Shown here: one piece after another, positions 35,001 to 47,000 of the stretch
Layout: every line of letters starts with the position of its first letter
How positions within the stretch are numbered: position 1 is the stretch's first letter
NCBI GenBank assembly: GCA_016647705.1
Contig: CM028330.1
Coordinates: 34,299,534-34,363,533, forward strand
Source: Eucommia ulmoides
Taxonomy: Eukaryota; Streptophyta; Magnoliopsida; Garryales; Eucommiaceae
Reading direction: 5' to 3'
DNA length: 64,000 nucleotides
Made by a program: the position numbers and the translations under genes
Notes under the pieces: model-generated
Told to the model about the DNA's origin: nothing
What the model saw: only the letters and a program-made list of their open reading frames with translations
Databases searched by the model: none

Positions 35001-38000
35001 TTATTCAATAGATACCGACTCTATCTCAGATGTCATGCAATCGTAAGAGTTTTTTTTTGGCCCTTGGTCGGTGGAGCGACGATGATCTTGCAGTTGTGCC
35101 AGTACCGGATTTGGACAACACCTGAAAGCCCTATATCGGGCAATCTTAAAGATTTTATAATTTGGCCCCTGGTTGGCATAGCAACGATTAATGAACGACA
35201 TTCTCGGTATCGAATTTGGGTAGCACCTGACAGGGCTAAAGTTGGGTGCAACTTGCACGTCATGACTTTCCATACAGGATTGACGGAGTTGTTTTGCGGA
35301 ATCCAACTTTGTCTCAAATGTTGGGCATTTTGAGAGACTTTTTATTTGGCCCCTCGGTTGGAGAACCGGCGATGAACGTGAGGTGGTGCTAGTATTGGAT
35401 TTGGGCAGCAACTGATGGCGCTAAAGTCGGGCATGTAATGATTTTTCTTGGGGTCATCATCTTGAATACAATGTTGTATTTTTGCAATCAAATAAAAAAT
35501 TTAATTTGATAGCAAATGATTTTTTTCTCAACGTGCATATGCCTTTTCCCCTTCAATGTTTATTATTTTACCTAACTTTTTTGTTATGGAAGGACACATA
35601 TGCACAATCAAAGGTTAATCATGTCGAGAGAATGGTCGCTCATTCACATTCACGTTATGCCTCGCGCATTGGTATGTCTTTGTTGGTGGCAACGTGATTT
35701 CTACATACTTTATCCAGTTAGCTAATAATTCCTCAACTTCAGCCATGCCGCAGGGGAACTCAAGTGGTTTGTCCCGCTAGCGTTGGTATGTGCCGCTTGC
35801 GGGATGTTCTGCCTGTCGCTTCAACTGCACGGTCGCAGCATGATAGACTTGTGACCAGTGGGGTTTCTCCAGGAATTATTTGTCGGTGGTTGAGTTACGT
35901 GAATTATCACATTGAGTTTGCAAGCAACATCGGCAAAATGGTTCAATGTCGGGAGTTCGATGTTGATGAGATGTATATTTTATTCTCCCAACATGTCTTC
36001 GATGCACATGCGCACGAAAAGGCTTCCGTCGATGCTCTCATAATAGTCTAGTGCTAGATTGCGGAAATTGGAAGGGGGAAAGGTACAAGACATCTTAGCC
36101 CAGTCTTTGGATTTCTTTGGTGAGAGTCAACAATGTGAGTTCTTGCTTGACTTGGAAGAATTTGGCATAAAAACTAGCAATTAAGGGTCCGTTTGGTAAC
36201 CGTTTCGTGCCCATCCCATGCAGTGGGATGAGAATGAGATGGGATGAGAATTTTGTTTTCTTCTTGGGAGCAGAAGGGCGTTTGGTAACGTCAATTTTTT
36301 TTTTTGGATCCGGAAATAGAATGGCGTTTGGTAACAATTTTATCCTAAAAATCAAGAATAAACCCTAAACCACAAATTCAAGAACACATCCAAGAACAAA
36401 TTAAAGAACCCCAAGAACAAATTCAAGAACAACAATCACAAATCCAAAAAAATCAAGAACAAATTCAAGAACAAATCCAAGAACAAATAGAAGAACACTA
36501 AGAACAAATTCAAGAACAACTATCACAAATCCAGAAAATGAAGAACAAATTCAACCAATTTCGATTTTGAAATCGAAATCGAAATCCAAAATCAATTTCG
36601 AAATGGAAATGGAAATCGAAATCCGAAATCCCTTTTGATTTTGAAATAGAAATGGAATTTCGAAATCGAAATCCCCATAGGGTTTCGATTTTGAAATCGA
36701 AACCTTATAAGCACCAGACGAAGATGGCGACGAAGGTGGCCGGACGAGGAGGACGACGGACGGAGGTTCGATTTCGAACCAAAGGAGGAGGACAATGGCG
36801 ACGAAATAGGGTTTGACGATGACGACGAAGGCCAAAACAATGGCGACGAATGCGAAGACGACGGTGATGAAGGCAAAGACGATGGCGACGGCGATGTAGG
36901 AGCACGAACATGAAGATGAAGAAGTAGACGAACGAACACGAACACGGTTTGATCTCTATTTTTTTTTATTTTTTTTGTTCAACTGTTTTTTTGGGTTAGG
37001 AATGGGATGGGAAATCTTTGACAACTTTTTTTTTGTTTCTCAAGCCAATATAAAAAAATGGGCACAATTCTGAGATGGGAATGGAATGGGAACGGAAACA
37101 AAAAAGTGGGATGGATTACCAAACGCTATTCTCAAAACTTAATCCCAAAAAAGTGGGAATGGGATGGGAATAGTTGGGATGGGAGTGGTTACCAAACGGG
37201 CCCTAAGTCTTCCCATGATAAGATAGATCCAACCAGCAATTATCGTACCAACTGTCTGCATGATCGGTTAGCGATTTTGACAATTCTTTAAGTCTGATTT
37301 TAGGATCACTGCCATGTATTCCCAACACATCAAAGAAGTGCTTGACGTGCTCCTTGGGATTTCCAGATTTTCCACTGTAAAGGTGGAATTTTCAGGGCTT
37401 GAAATCGGTTGGATAGGGCTCATGATAGATGGCTTTCGAGTACATTAGTCAGAAATCAAAGTTAGTCGTTGTAAACGAGGGCATTTGGAGAAGAGCTTTT
37501 ACTTCATCTTGAGTGAATCTAGAGCTTGCTGGCGGAGCGGGTGGATGCGCAATCGATGGTTCTACTTGAGGTAACGACAATTCTTTGTCAGCCGGATTAC
37601 AAACTTCCTGTTGTTGCGGCAACTTAGTGACATGGTTGTGTCGGAGTTTGGGTTCCTTGGTGCTCCATTAGAATTGCTATCCACTGGGTTGGGAGGGCAT
37701 CTTTATCTAGAGAGAATCTAGGGCTTGCTGGAGTGGGTGGATGCGCAATCGATGTTTCTACTTGAGGTAATGGCAATTGTTTGTTAGCTGGATTACAAAC
37801 TTCCTGTTGTTGCGGCGACTCAATGACATGGTTGCGTGGAGTTTGGGTTCCCTGGTGCTGCGTTAGGATTGCTATCCGCGGGGGTTGGGAGAGGAAACAA
37901 CTGTCAACTCGTCAAGGGAGAGAGAGCGCGTGCGCTAAGTGACACAGTTGTTGGACTGATTGTGTGACCTCGGACTGGTTTAGGCTAAGCTTTTGATTGG

Positions 38001-41000
38001 TTGTAAGAATGTATTGTTTATTGCTCTTGTGCTTTTTGTTAGGCTTGTCCCTTTAAATACCTTTTCAATCACATATTTATAACATGATTTTGAAACGTCT
38101 AATTAATTACATCATTAATTGTCATTGATAACGTAATTAAGAGGTTCAGTCAACCGAACCTGCAGGCAATTCTCCCTTATGTGCGAGATGGCGGGGGCGC
38201 GTCGTCGGCACATCCTTGCGGGCACTGTATTCGATCCTCCATTTCACAATCTCGAATCTTGATATTGATGGATCTTTGCTATGGCCCCGCTTTGTAAGAG
38301 ACTCATCGGTGCTAGCAATTTGCTTACAGATTGAACTTCGGACGGGCCATTATTTGCTCTCATACGGATTTTTAACTTACTGAAAGTTAATTGGCAATGT
38401 CGATAACTCACTGAAACTAACTTTTATTCAAAATTATTGGAAAATAATAATAATAATAAAATTTACTCTCTCTCAAGCCCGAGCTTCTAGGGTGCCATAT
38501 TAAGTTTTTCATGCTGAGGGCTTACCGCCCCTCTGGGGCAGCTTGCTATGCGCCCTGCCCTATGCCATAGGGCATTTTCCTCTGCCTCAGGGTCAGCTTC
38601 AGTTACACCCTCTTATAACCCCTTTATAGCATTGATAAAAAAGTATTTTAGTTAAATTTTTGGATGTCCATAGTTTCAAATTTATATTTCTTAGAGTATC
38701 ATTGGCATTAGTTGGTTGTCTAGTGGTAAAAAGTTGTGCCCAAATAACTATGAGCTTGTGGGTTCAAACCTTGGGAACAACCACTTCTCGTAATGTTAAA
38801 TGTTGAAGTCTATTTCCGATCCACACACTCCCAAACTCTCACTTGAAAAAAAAGAGTGATTTTTTTAAATATTTTTTTGGGTATTACTAGTTTTCGGAAA
38901 CTCTATTGCAAGTCTGCAATTATGACAAAAAGAACAGGCGTGAAGTAGGCTGAAATAAAGCGAATAGTTTTCTTTAATTATTTTATTTTTCTTTCCGGCT
39001 CCTCTTGGTTATCTCTTAGGCACCATCAAATTCTTCTTGAAGTGTTATACTTTATTGGTCTAGAATATATTTTTCTAGTGTGCATAAATTGTGTTGACTT
39101 CTTGAAGTCAATTTTTAAAATTTTGAAGACATGTTCTCATGGTTTATCTTGGATCAATTATGTGCATCATTAAACTTTGATTTTGATGAATTTTTGAAAT
39201 GGATGGTAATGCTACCAGATTGGAGATGAGACTTTCATAATAGCAGCTCTAATGGCAATGCGTCACCCCAAGTCAATTGTTTTATCTGGTGCGCTCAGTG
39301 CCTTGTTCGTGATGACGGTAAGTTACAGATTCTGTTCTTGTTGCCTCAAGTGAGTTTTTGAACTTAAAACATCTGTCTTCTCGTTATATTTTTTGATTTT
39401 GATCCATAATGCCCTGTCATCATATAATGGTTATATTAATTCACGCTATGTCCTGTAATCTGAGAATTTTGAAGTAATACCAATTAGTTTTCTTTTCTGT
39501 AACTGATTTAGGTACTTTCCACTGGACTTGGTAGGATTGTGCCAAATTTGATATCTAGGAAACATACAAATAGTGCAGCTACAGGTTTGTAATTTTACTT
39601 GTCGTGCTCGTATTTTCTGTAGTTCAAATTTTATTTCAGGTCTCTGTATATGGCATCTTCTGATGAAATCTAGTGATTGGTTCATCTTTCTTTGTGGATC
39701 TATTACTAGGTGTAGCTTGTTGCTTCTTTTCCCTGTGTCTTTACATATATTTTATTTCTTATCGTGCTTTTTTCTTATACTTGTTCTGTTTTAATATTCA
39801 ATACATTGTTGATTTGCCTCGAGGCAACTTTTTCCAAAAATTCTCTTTTAGTTCAACACCATCAAATATGTATGATCATTTTCTTTTGATGAAGAAATTT
39901 TTGACCTCTTGGTTGAAACTGTTTCCCGAGTAACTTGGTTCTATTGGCTTCCTGTCATTCTTGGTTCTATTTGCTTATCACACCGCTCAATTGGCATTAC
40001 CTTTCGTTCTAAAATAGAGTTCTATAGATTCTACAATTGTAGATTCCCTTAACATTTTCTTTAGAATCTTGCCTTTAAGCTTCTTTGGGAATTAGACTGA
40101 CATCGTTATCCATCTCACATGAGCCCTCTTTTCTTTTTTGAGCCAAGTTTCAGCTGGTGCGCAGGAGTGCGCTTCCATATTGCATTTCACTTGTGCTTCA
40201 ATTTGATTGCATCATCACGGTTCTTCTTTTGGTTGTATAGAGAAATGGTTTGAGTTTACTAGTTAAAAAGAAGTCATTATCCAAAGATGTAATATTTGTG
40301 CAGTAAAAGCAATTCGTTATCTCAAGCAAAAAATGTAAATCGACACATAATTAAGAAAATGTTTTGAGTGTCAAAAAGTGCTAAGGGGTATTTTAGTAAA
40401 TGTATATTAAGGCGATCTAGAGAGTCTGAGAAGGGAGAGAAAACGATTGTCAACTTGCCAAAGAGAGAGAGAGCTAAGTCACAGTCATTGAAATGACTGT
40501 GTGAACTCGGACTTGTTTCCAGGCTAAACTCAATATTTGTCAAGATTGTCTTTACTCGTGCAAAGAATTAATTTTAAGCTTTTCTTGCATTTTCTATGTC
40601 TCTGTCTAAAATGAATTCTCAATTCCTCTATTTATAATGTTGTTTTGTAATGGAAATTTAATAATGTCATTAAATATAATTGTTAATGCCACAATAAAAA
40701 AAGGTGTCCATAATTAGCTTATGTTCCAAGTCAAGTCAATCCAACTTGTTGGAAATTCTCCCTTATGTGCAAGCAGGCAGGGTGCGTGGTCGACATGTTC
40801 TCGCAGGCACCGCATTCCATCCTCAATTCCACATTCTCCCAATAATCTCGAAATCAGTGTCTTTATAGGGGCCCCGCTATTAGAGGGGTTCGCGGGTGTT
40901 AGTGTCTTGCGTATTGATTGACCTATGTACAGTTTAGGGTCAACACATGCGGTGATTTTCTCTCACACAACTCCTTGAATTCGTGGAAGCACGGTGTAAC

Positions 41001-44000
41001 AGGAACGACCCTTAATGCCTTGCGTACGAATTGGACTCGTACGACTTATGGAAGCACGTGGGATGATATTTTTCTCACACGACTCCTAGATTTTATGGTC
41101 ATGTCGTTACAACGACAATTGTCTTATTGGATTTTGTGGTTACTAGAGAGGTAGTTTGTTAGAGGCAATGATTTAAGTATTGATTGTTACGTAGGGTAAT
41201 GGTTGATACATAACTGAAATTTGGCCCTCCGTTACCTTTATGAGCCAATAAATTGGTTGTGGGCTGATTCACGTGCGATTGGTCCGTAACAATACAGTAT
41301 CGGGCTGTAACGGCCCTAATGGCCTTTACGTGTTAGTGTAACGGCCGTTACGTCCAATACTTCATCATCTGACCCGGACAACGTATTCTCCTCACTTTTC
41401 TCCTCACACTCGGCCTTTCTCCATTCCTCCTCAAATCCAACTAGCCAACTTCCAACTGTGAACGCAATTAGTTTTGGTATTGATCATTGAATTTGAATGT
41501 AATGTTTGATTAATAAAGGGCAGCCCGACAGTACAAAGCTCCCGCTATGCGCGGGATCCGAGGAAGGGTCCTCGGATTGTTTTTTTAAGATTGTTCAATA
41601 CGACAGTTCCTAATTTCTATTTTTCGTCTTATTTATATTTTTAATGTGTTGTATATATAGTGAAATGTCATAATATCTATTGAAATGTGTTTATTAAGGG
41701 ATAAATGTGTAGAACAATTATAATTATTGAGTTTTTGAGGATTTTCTGGTGATTTTAAAAAAAAGGGGTAGTTACCAAGAAGTCCTCATATGAGGACAAA
41801 ACTATCAAATACACATTTTTGAAAAACATGTTATAAAATAGTCATTTTGTGACAATTTTACCTCTCGCGTTGAATATAACACGGGATCGTGTTGAATATA
41901 ACACGATCTCGTGTTATATTTCACTTTTATTGCCATTCAAATTCTACCAAGTCACCGTACCCATTCCATCTCACCAAAAAAATCATACAATATACCCAAC
42001 ATAAGCTCCACTCCACCAGGTGCATAGATTAAGTCCCTTCTCTTTCTCTCACATTTGTTTAGGGCGACGAGTTCGGGGCCGCCGCCATCGTGTTATATTC
42101 TAATTTTTTCATCCAAATTGATAATTTTCTTGCTACATTTGTATGCTTCATTTTTTCCCAATACAAACCAAATCAATCCAACCAAATAAACCCTAAAACC
42201 ACATACATACATATATATATACATACATTCATATATATATCAAATTCATCATTCAATCCAACCAAATCAATACAAAACCGTAAGAGCCCTTTTCCATTTT
42301 CAGTTCCTTTCGGGCCTTCGATCACTGTCAATTGGAAAAGAAAACAAAATTCAGAACACCAACCAAGTATATCTAAACGTATGCAAATACAACATATGAA
42401 TATAAACATCATAAACACTAACATCACCATAGCAAAATTAACATCATAGACACTGACATTAGGAACAGAAATGTCACCTGAAACTGTCGAATTTGACTGA
42501 GAAATGACTTTCTTCTTGTTCTTCAAGCCCTTAGGCTGGCTTCGACCATCCTTCAAAATTCCATCTCCTCCGGCATTAGTGCCCACAGATTCACCGACTG
42601 CGTTGTGATTTCCGGCAGTTATTTCAATGGCCGGACAAATAGCTTGAAATTCCATGGGGTTCTGCTCCATACGCGACTTCCAGACGGAGGGGAAACTCTC
42701 CGGCGTCGGAACCCTAGAAATCGAAGAAAAACGATTTTCGCTTTGTCTTGAGTTTCGATTGAAGGAAGCAGCGGGAGGTTAGGCCTCACTGCCTGCGCCA
42801 TCTACTCTCTGGGTCTTCGAAATTTGTGATTTCGCGAGAGCTGCGGCGAGATCCACGATGAGCGAAGGTGGAACTGTGGAAGGAAAGGTAAAGGGTAAAA
42901 TCAGGAGTAGCCATGCGAGCAGTGGAGGAAATAGGCGGAGGAAGGGGGTGAAGGAAGGACAACATTGTCAATTCAAAATATTTAGGACTATCCTGTGTAA
43001 ACCAACACTTTTTGAAGGATTATTTGGTGCAAAGAAAAAGTAGTAGGGTCATCTTGTAGTTTTAGCCTTTTAAGTAGACTATTTGGTATTTTTCCCTTTA
43101 AAATATTTACGACTGTTACGGTCGATTCCCGTTATAGAAGGGCCAATACTCTTGATACTGTTACACCGCGACGGTTACCGTTAGGTTACAACGATTTAAA
43201 ACCTTGGTTAAAGGATGATATTAAAATGTGTATTTAATGATATTGACAAAATAAAGGGGTTCACATAATAATTATCCCAAAGTGAAAGGGATGGCATGGT
43301 GTTAATGTTGAAAAGTAAAAGGGGTGCATGTAGTAGTTATTTAAAATTGAAAGTGTATAGTGTAAATAATAAATATGGTAGATATATTTTTAAGGTTGTA
43401 TTTATAAAAAACGATATTTACATAATATATTTATATGTTTCTAAAATTAGAGAGAATCGATTACAATGGTCTGGGTATATGCATAGAAGAACCATAGAAG
43501 CACCGGTGAGAAAATGTGATTTAGTTCAAGTGCAGAGGACTACTAGAGGGAGAGGTAGACCTAAGAAGATGTTGGTCAAGACTATTAGAAATGATTTGGC
43601 GACATTAAAGTTGACGGAGGGAATGATTTTTGATCGATCTCTATAGCGTAAATGGATTCATGTAGCTGATTTTACATAAGTGGGACAAAGGTTTAGTTGT
43701 TATTATGCTTCTACATTTAACGTATATACTTTACATAATATATTTATGTACTTTTATATTTAACATATTTTTTTACCTCTATATTTAATAGGGCAAATTC
43801 TAATTTAAACCCTCTAAGTATTGACACATTTTGTGGTTTAATAATTTTGTTGCGTTTCAGTTTAAGCTCTCTAAGTATAAACGTGGTTTTAAGAAGTCCT
43901 CCTATTAAATTTTCCATCCAAATTGCCGGAAATGATGTTTTTAAGGGTTTTTTTGGTCGTTTTACTTTTTTTTTTTTTTTCATTTCATTTTTCTTCTTTC

Positions 44001-47000
44001 TTTTCTCTGTCTTTTCCTTTTTTTTTTTTTTTGTCTTTTTCTTTTTTCTTATGCTTCGTCGTTGTTCTTTGGCCGGACTCCGGAGAGAGGGGGGGGGGTT
44101 CTTCTTCACCAATTCCTTGTCTTCTCCTTGATCTCCATTCTTATTTTCTCCATCTCCATTCTTCTTTAGGTATCCATGTCGCAAAAAAAAAGAGGAAGAG
44201 AACTCCATTGGTAAAGGGTCATCATTTCTTTGTTCTTTCTACTTATTATTCCAAATAACTACATATAAATCAATGCGATAAAAATCTTTCTTAAATTTCA
44301 GAAAGAACTCAAGAGAACCCAGGCATGCAGCTCTAATCATCCGAGAAAAAACCACAAAAGGATTTTTTTTTTTTTTTTAAATTAATTTGGTAGCTGTGTA
44401 ATGTGATGAACCAAAACAGTAACCTGGGCAACAATACCGGTGGGGAGGTGCTTGAGACGGATAACGGACTCCCTCTTGTTGTGGTGCTGGCCGCCAAGAC
44501 CAGACACCTTGAAGGCGCTCAAATTGTTGAATTGTGCCGGTGGGCCAGGATCGTCGCCGAAGCGATTCTTCTTCTTCTTCACCGATTCTTGATTGCCACC
44601 AACTTGAAATTGTTCAGAGATCTAGCCCTAATTTTTTTAAGAGCTTCGCGAAAAATCAGCAATCAATGATGATCAAAGAAGAATCAGCAATTTTGTTTCG
44701 TACCATCCCAATCATAGATCGGAGAAAAAATCGAAGCCGCATGGATATTCAATTCACAATGATTGTAAATATGATGAAATCGATGATGATGGTGAAGTTT
44801 GGGTGAAAATTTCAAGCAATGGATTCAAAAACCTGGTTTAACCCTAGAGATTATAGAGGGGTTAAGAGAGGGAGGAATGGGGAAGCCGTGGTTTCTGAAA
44901 ATGGAGAAGATGAAGATGGATATGGCGAAAGGGATAGAGAAAATGAGAATGGAGATGGAGGAAGAAGAAGAATGAGATAGAGGAGGAAGAAGAAGAAGAA
45001 TGGAGATAGAGGAGCAGAAGAAGAAACGATGAAGAAGAGCCCCTTTCTGTATATCTAGTTAGAGAACGACGACGAAGCAAAAGAGAAAAAAAAGAAAAAG
45101 AAAAAAAAAAAAAAACTAGGAAAAAGAACCAAAGAAAAAGAAAAGAAAAAGAAGAAAAATGAAAAAAAGCAAAAAGGCCAAAAAAACCCCTAAAATATGG
45201 CATGTGCAATGCACATGTCATCATTTCTGTCAGTTTGAGTGAAAAATTTAACAAAATTCTTCTTAAAACAATGTTTATACTTAGATGGTTTAAATTGAAA
45301 CGCAACAAAGTTATTGGACCACATAGAAATGTGTCAATACTTAGAGGGTTTAAATTGAAATTTGCCAATTTAATATAAAAAACTCATTTCTCTCTCTATA
45401 TAGAAAATATGGTTTCATGGGGAAGTCATCGGCAGGTGGCCATACTCCTGCCAAGTGAGGGTAGCGGCGTGGTGGTGACAGTGGTGTGGTACCTGCCGCG
45501 CTAAGGTGATGGTGGTGGCGTGGCACTGGCCGTGTGGGGCGCAGCGGCAGTGGCACGCGACACCAGCCGCGCGGGGTGCGGGTGTGGTGTTGCTTAGAAG
45601 TGGTGTGCGGCACAGACAGTGCGGTTCCGGCAGTGGTAGCGCATGGTGCCAGTGGAGATGAGGTGGTTCAATCTTTTTGTTTATTATTTTCTTTCAGGGT
45701 ATTTTAATAGGGGCAATGGACATAAAGGTTACCTTTTTTTTTTCGCGATTTCCTTTTCTGTTACCTTCTACAAAATGTTATCAAAGAAATATGAATTTGA
45801 AACATTAACTATATGAACAATATCACTGTCAAAGTATAGTTAATCATAATTCTCCAAAAAAAAAAAAAGACATTTTGGATGACAAGCATGGTGGATCAGT
45901 TCATTGCTATAGGCCTATAGCTTGGGGGGAAGAGGGTAGGGTGGGGGTCGGGGGGGTGGCAAGAAAGGCTGGGGGAGAGAGGTTGCTGATTTGGTTGTGG
46001 TTGTAGTTGTTGGTTGGGTTATATTAGATATAAGGTCTGATCTTGTAATATTCTAGATTTGTAATATATATTCATTATATATTGCAACAACTTCGATTTA
46101 ATTACTCAAAATGGTGCAGTGTTATTGTGAAAGCACACTGGGAGAATGCTTGAATTGTCTTTTTTCATTAAGGGCATTTTGGCTCGTTCTGGTCAGAGCT
46201 TGAATGCTTCTTTCTTGAGAATAACAACACAGTCTGGGATCACGGGGCCAAACAAGCCCTAGCAAGGGTGAAAATGATCGATATAACACAGGCCAAATTA
46301 AATGAGTGAATCTTTTAATGTTGTTTTTGTTGAGCTCTAGCATGATAAATTGAGTTTGGCTGATATTTTGTGCACTTTATTGTGCCATTTAGATCTTAGG
46401 AGTTTGTTAATCTAATTTTTTGTTTATTTTTATTTATGCAGTTCTTTATGCCTTTTTTGGGATGCGTTTACTTTATATCGCCTGGAGATCATCAGACTCA
46501 AAAGCCTCCCAGAAAAAAGAAATGGAGGAAGTATGTCATGCTAAAGAGGACCTTTTTCTTGCTAAATGTTGGATGCATTGTTCTTTATTCTGATGTTGGT
46601 GAACAAGTTTTCTTTTTTATCTGTGAGTTTGGTGATATGGTACTGCACAAGTGTTGATGCACTGAGCTAGTACAATCGATTGCCTAACTTGAAATTACCA
46701 AAATGTAATGTATTGAATTTAATTAGAGAATTGGGATTTAATCAAAACTATAAAATCTATAAAGGGGCTTGGAATTCAATTGGGGAATGCATAGGGATGC
46801 GATTTTACGGATTCATTCTCTCTCCTATTTATTTCAAAGTCAAGAATGGAATGTAGAATCTCTAGAATTTATCATGAATTATACCCCTGAAACTACAAGC
46901 TAAAACATCCTGAAAGCTCTAAGCGCCCTAGGTTACTATGAAACTCTAGAAGCCATAACATGTCAGAGTCAGGCATAAGCATAACCCATCTATTACCCTA

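Larger units (their letters stand above)
35480..37900 (-). pseudogene. Second Gypsy gag remnant, split by a Tourist MITE
   Basis: The minus strand reads [39 protein letters not shown] (about 37400-37225) and resumes past the MITE in [19 protein letters not shown] (about 36180-36115), the classic Retrotrans_gag core. Conserved Trp and the F.AKF box are visible. Weaker gag sequence continues to about 35760. The proline-rich N-terminal part is duplicated at 37505-37900. No pol follows. Confidence 0.75.
41166..43206. mobile_element. Non-autonomous hAT element with nested MULE, target duplication GTTARAGG
   Basis: Right end CGATTTAAAACCTTG and left end CAATGATTTAAGTATTG are inverted and related to the hAT at 34181-34841, including CGTAACGG-type subterminal units. 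Flanks GTTAGAGG (41158-41165) and GTTAAAGG (43207-43214) match at 7 of 8 bases. The interior includes a SINE-like fragment and a MULE-like element. Confidence 0.8.

Noticed and set aside
35001-35411. Overlapping frames of 94-146 residues
   Set aside because: They are in a tandem repeat next to a Gypsy remnant on both strands; the repeat explains them.
36705-36911. Arg/His-rich frame
   Set aside because: A product of the GACGA-rich simple sequence in the second Tourist MITE.
43744-44258. Lysine-rich minus frame and phenylalanine-rich plus frames
   Set aside because: Produced by the poly-pyrimidine arm of the Pack-MULE.
44862-45368. 168-residue minus-strand frame with long Phe/Ser runs
   Set aside because: It reads the other arm of the same Pack-MULE; low complexity without conserved residues.
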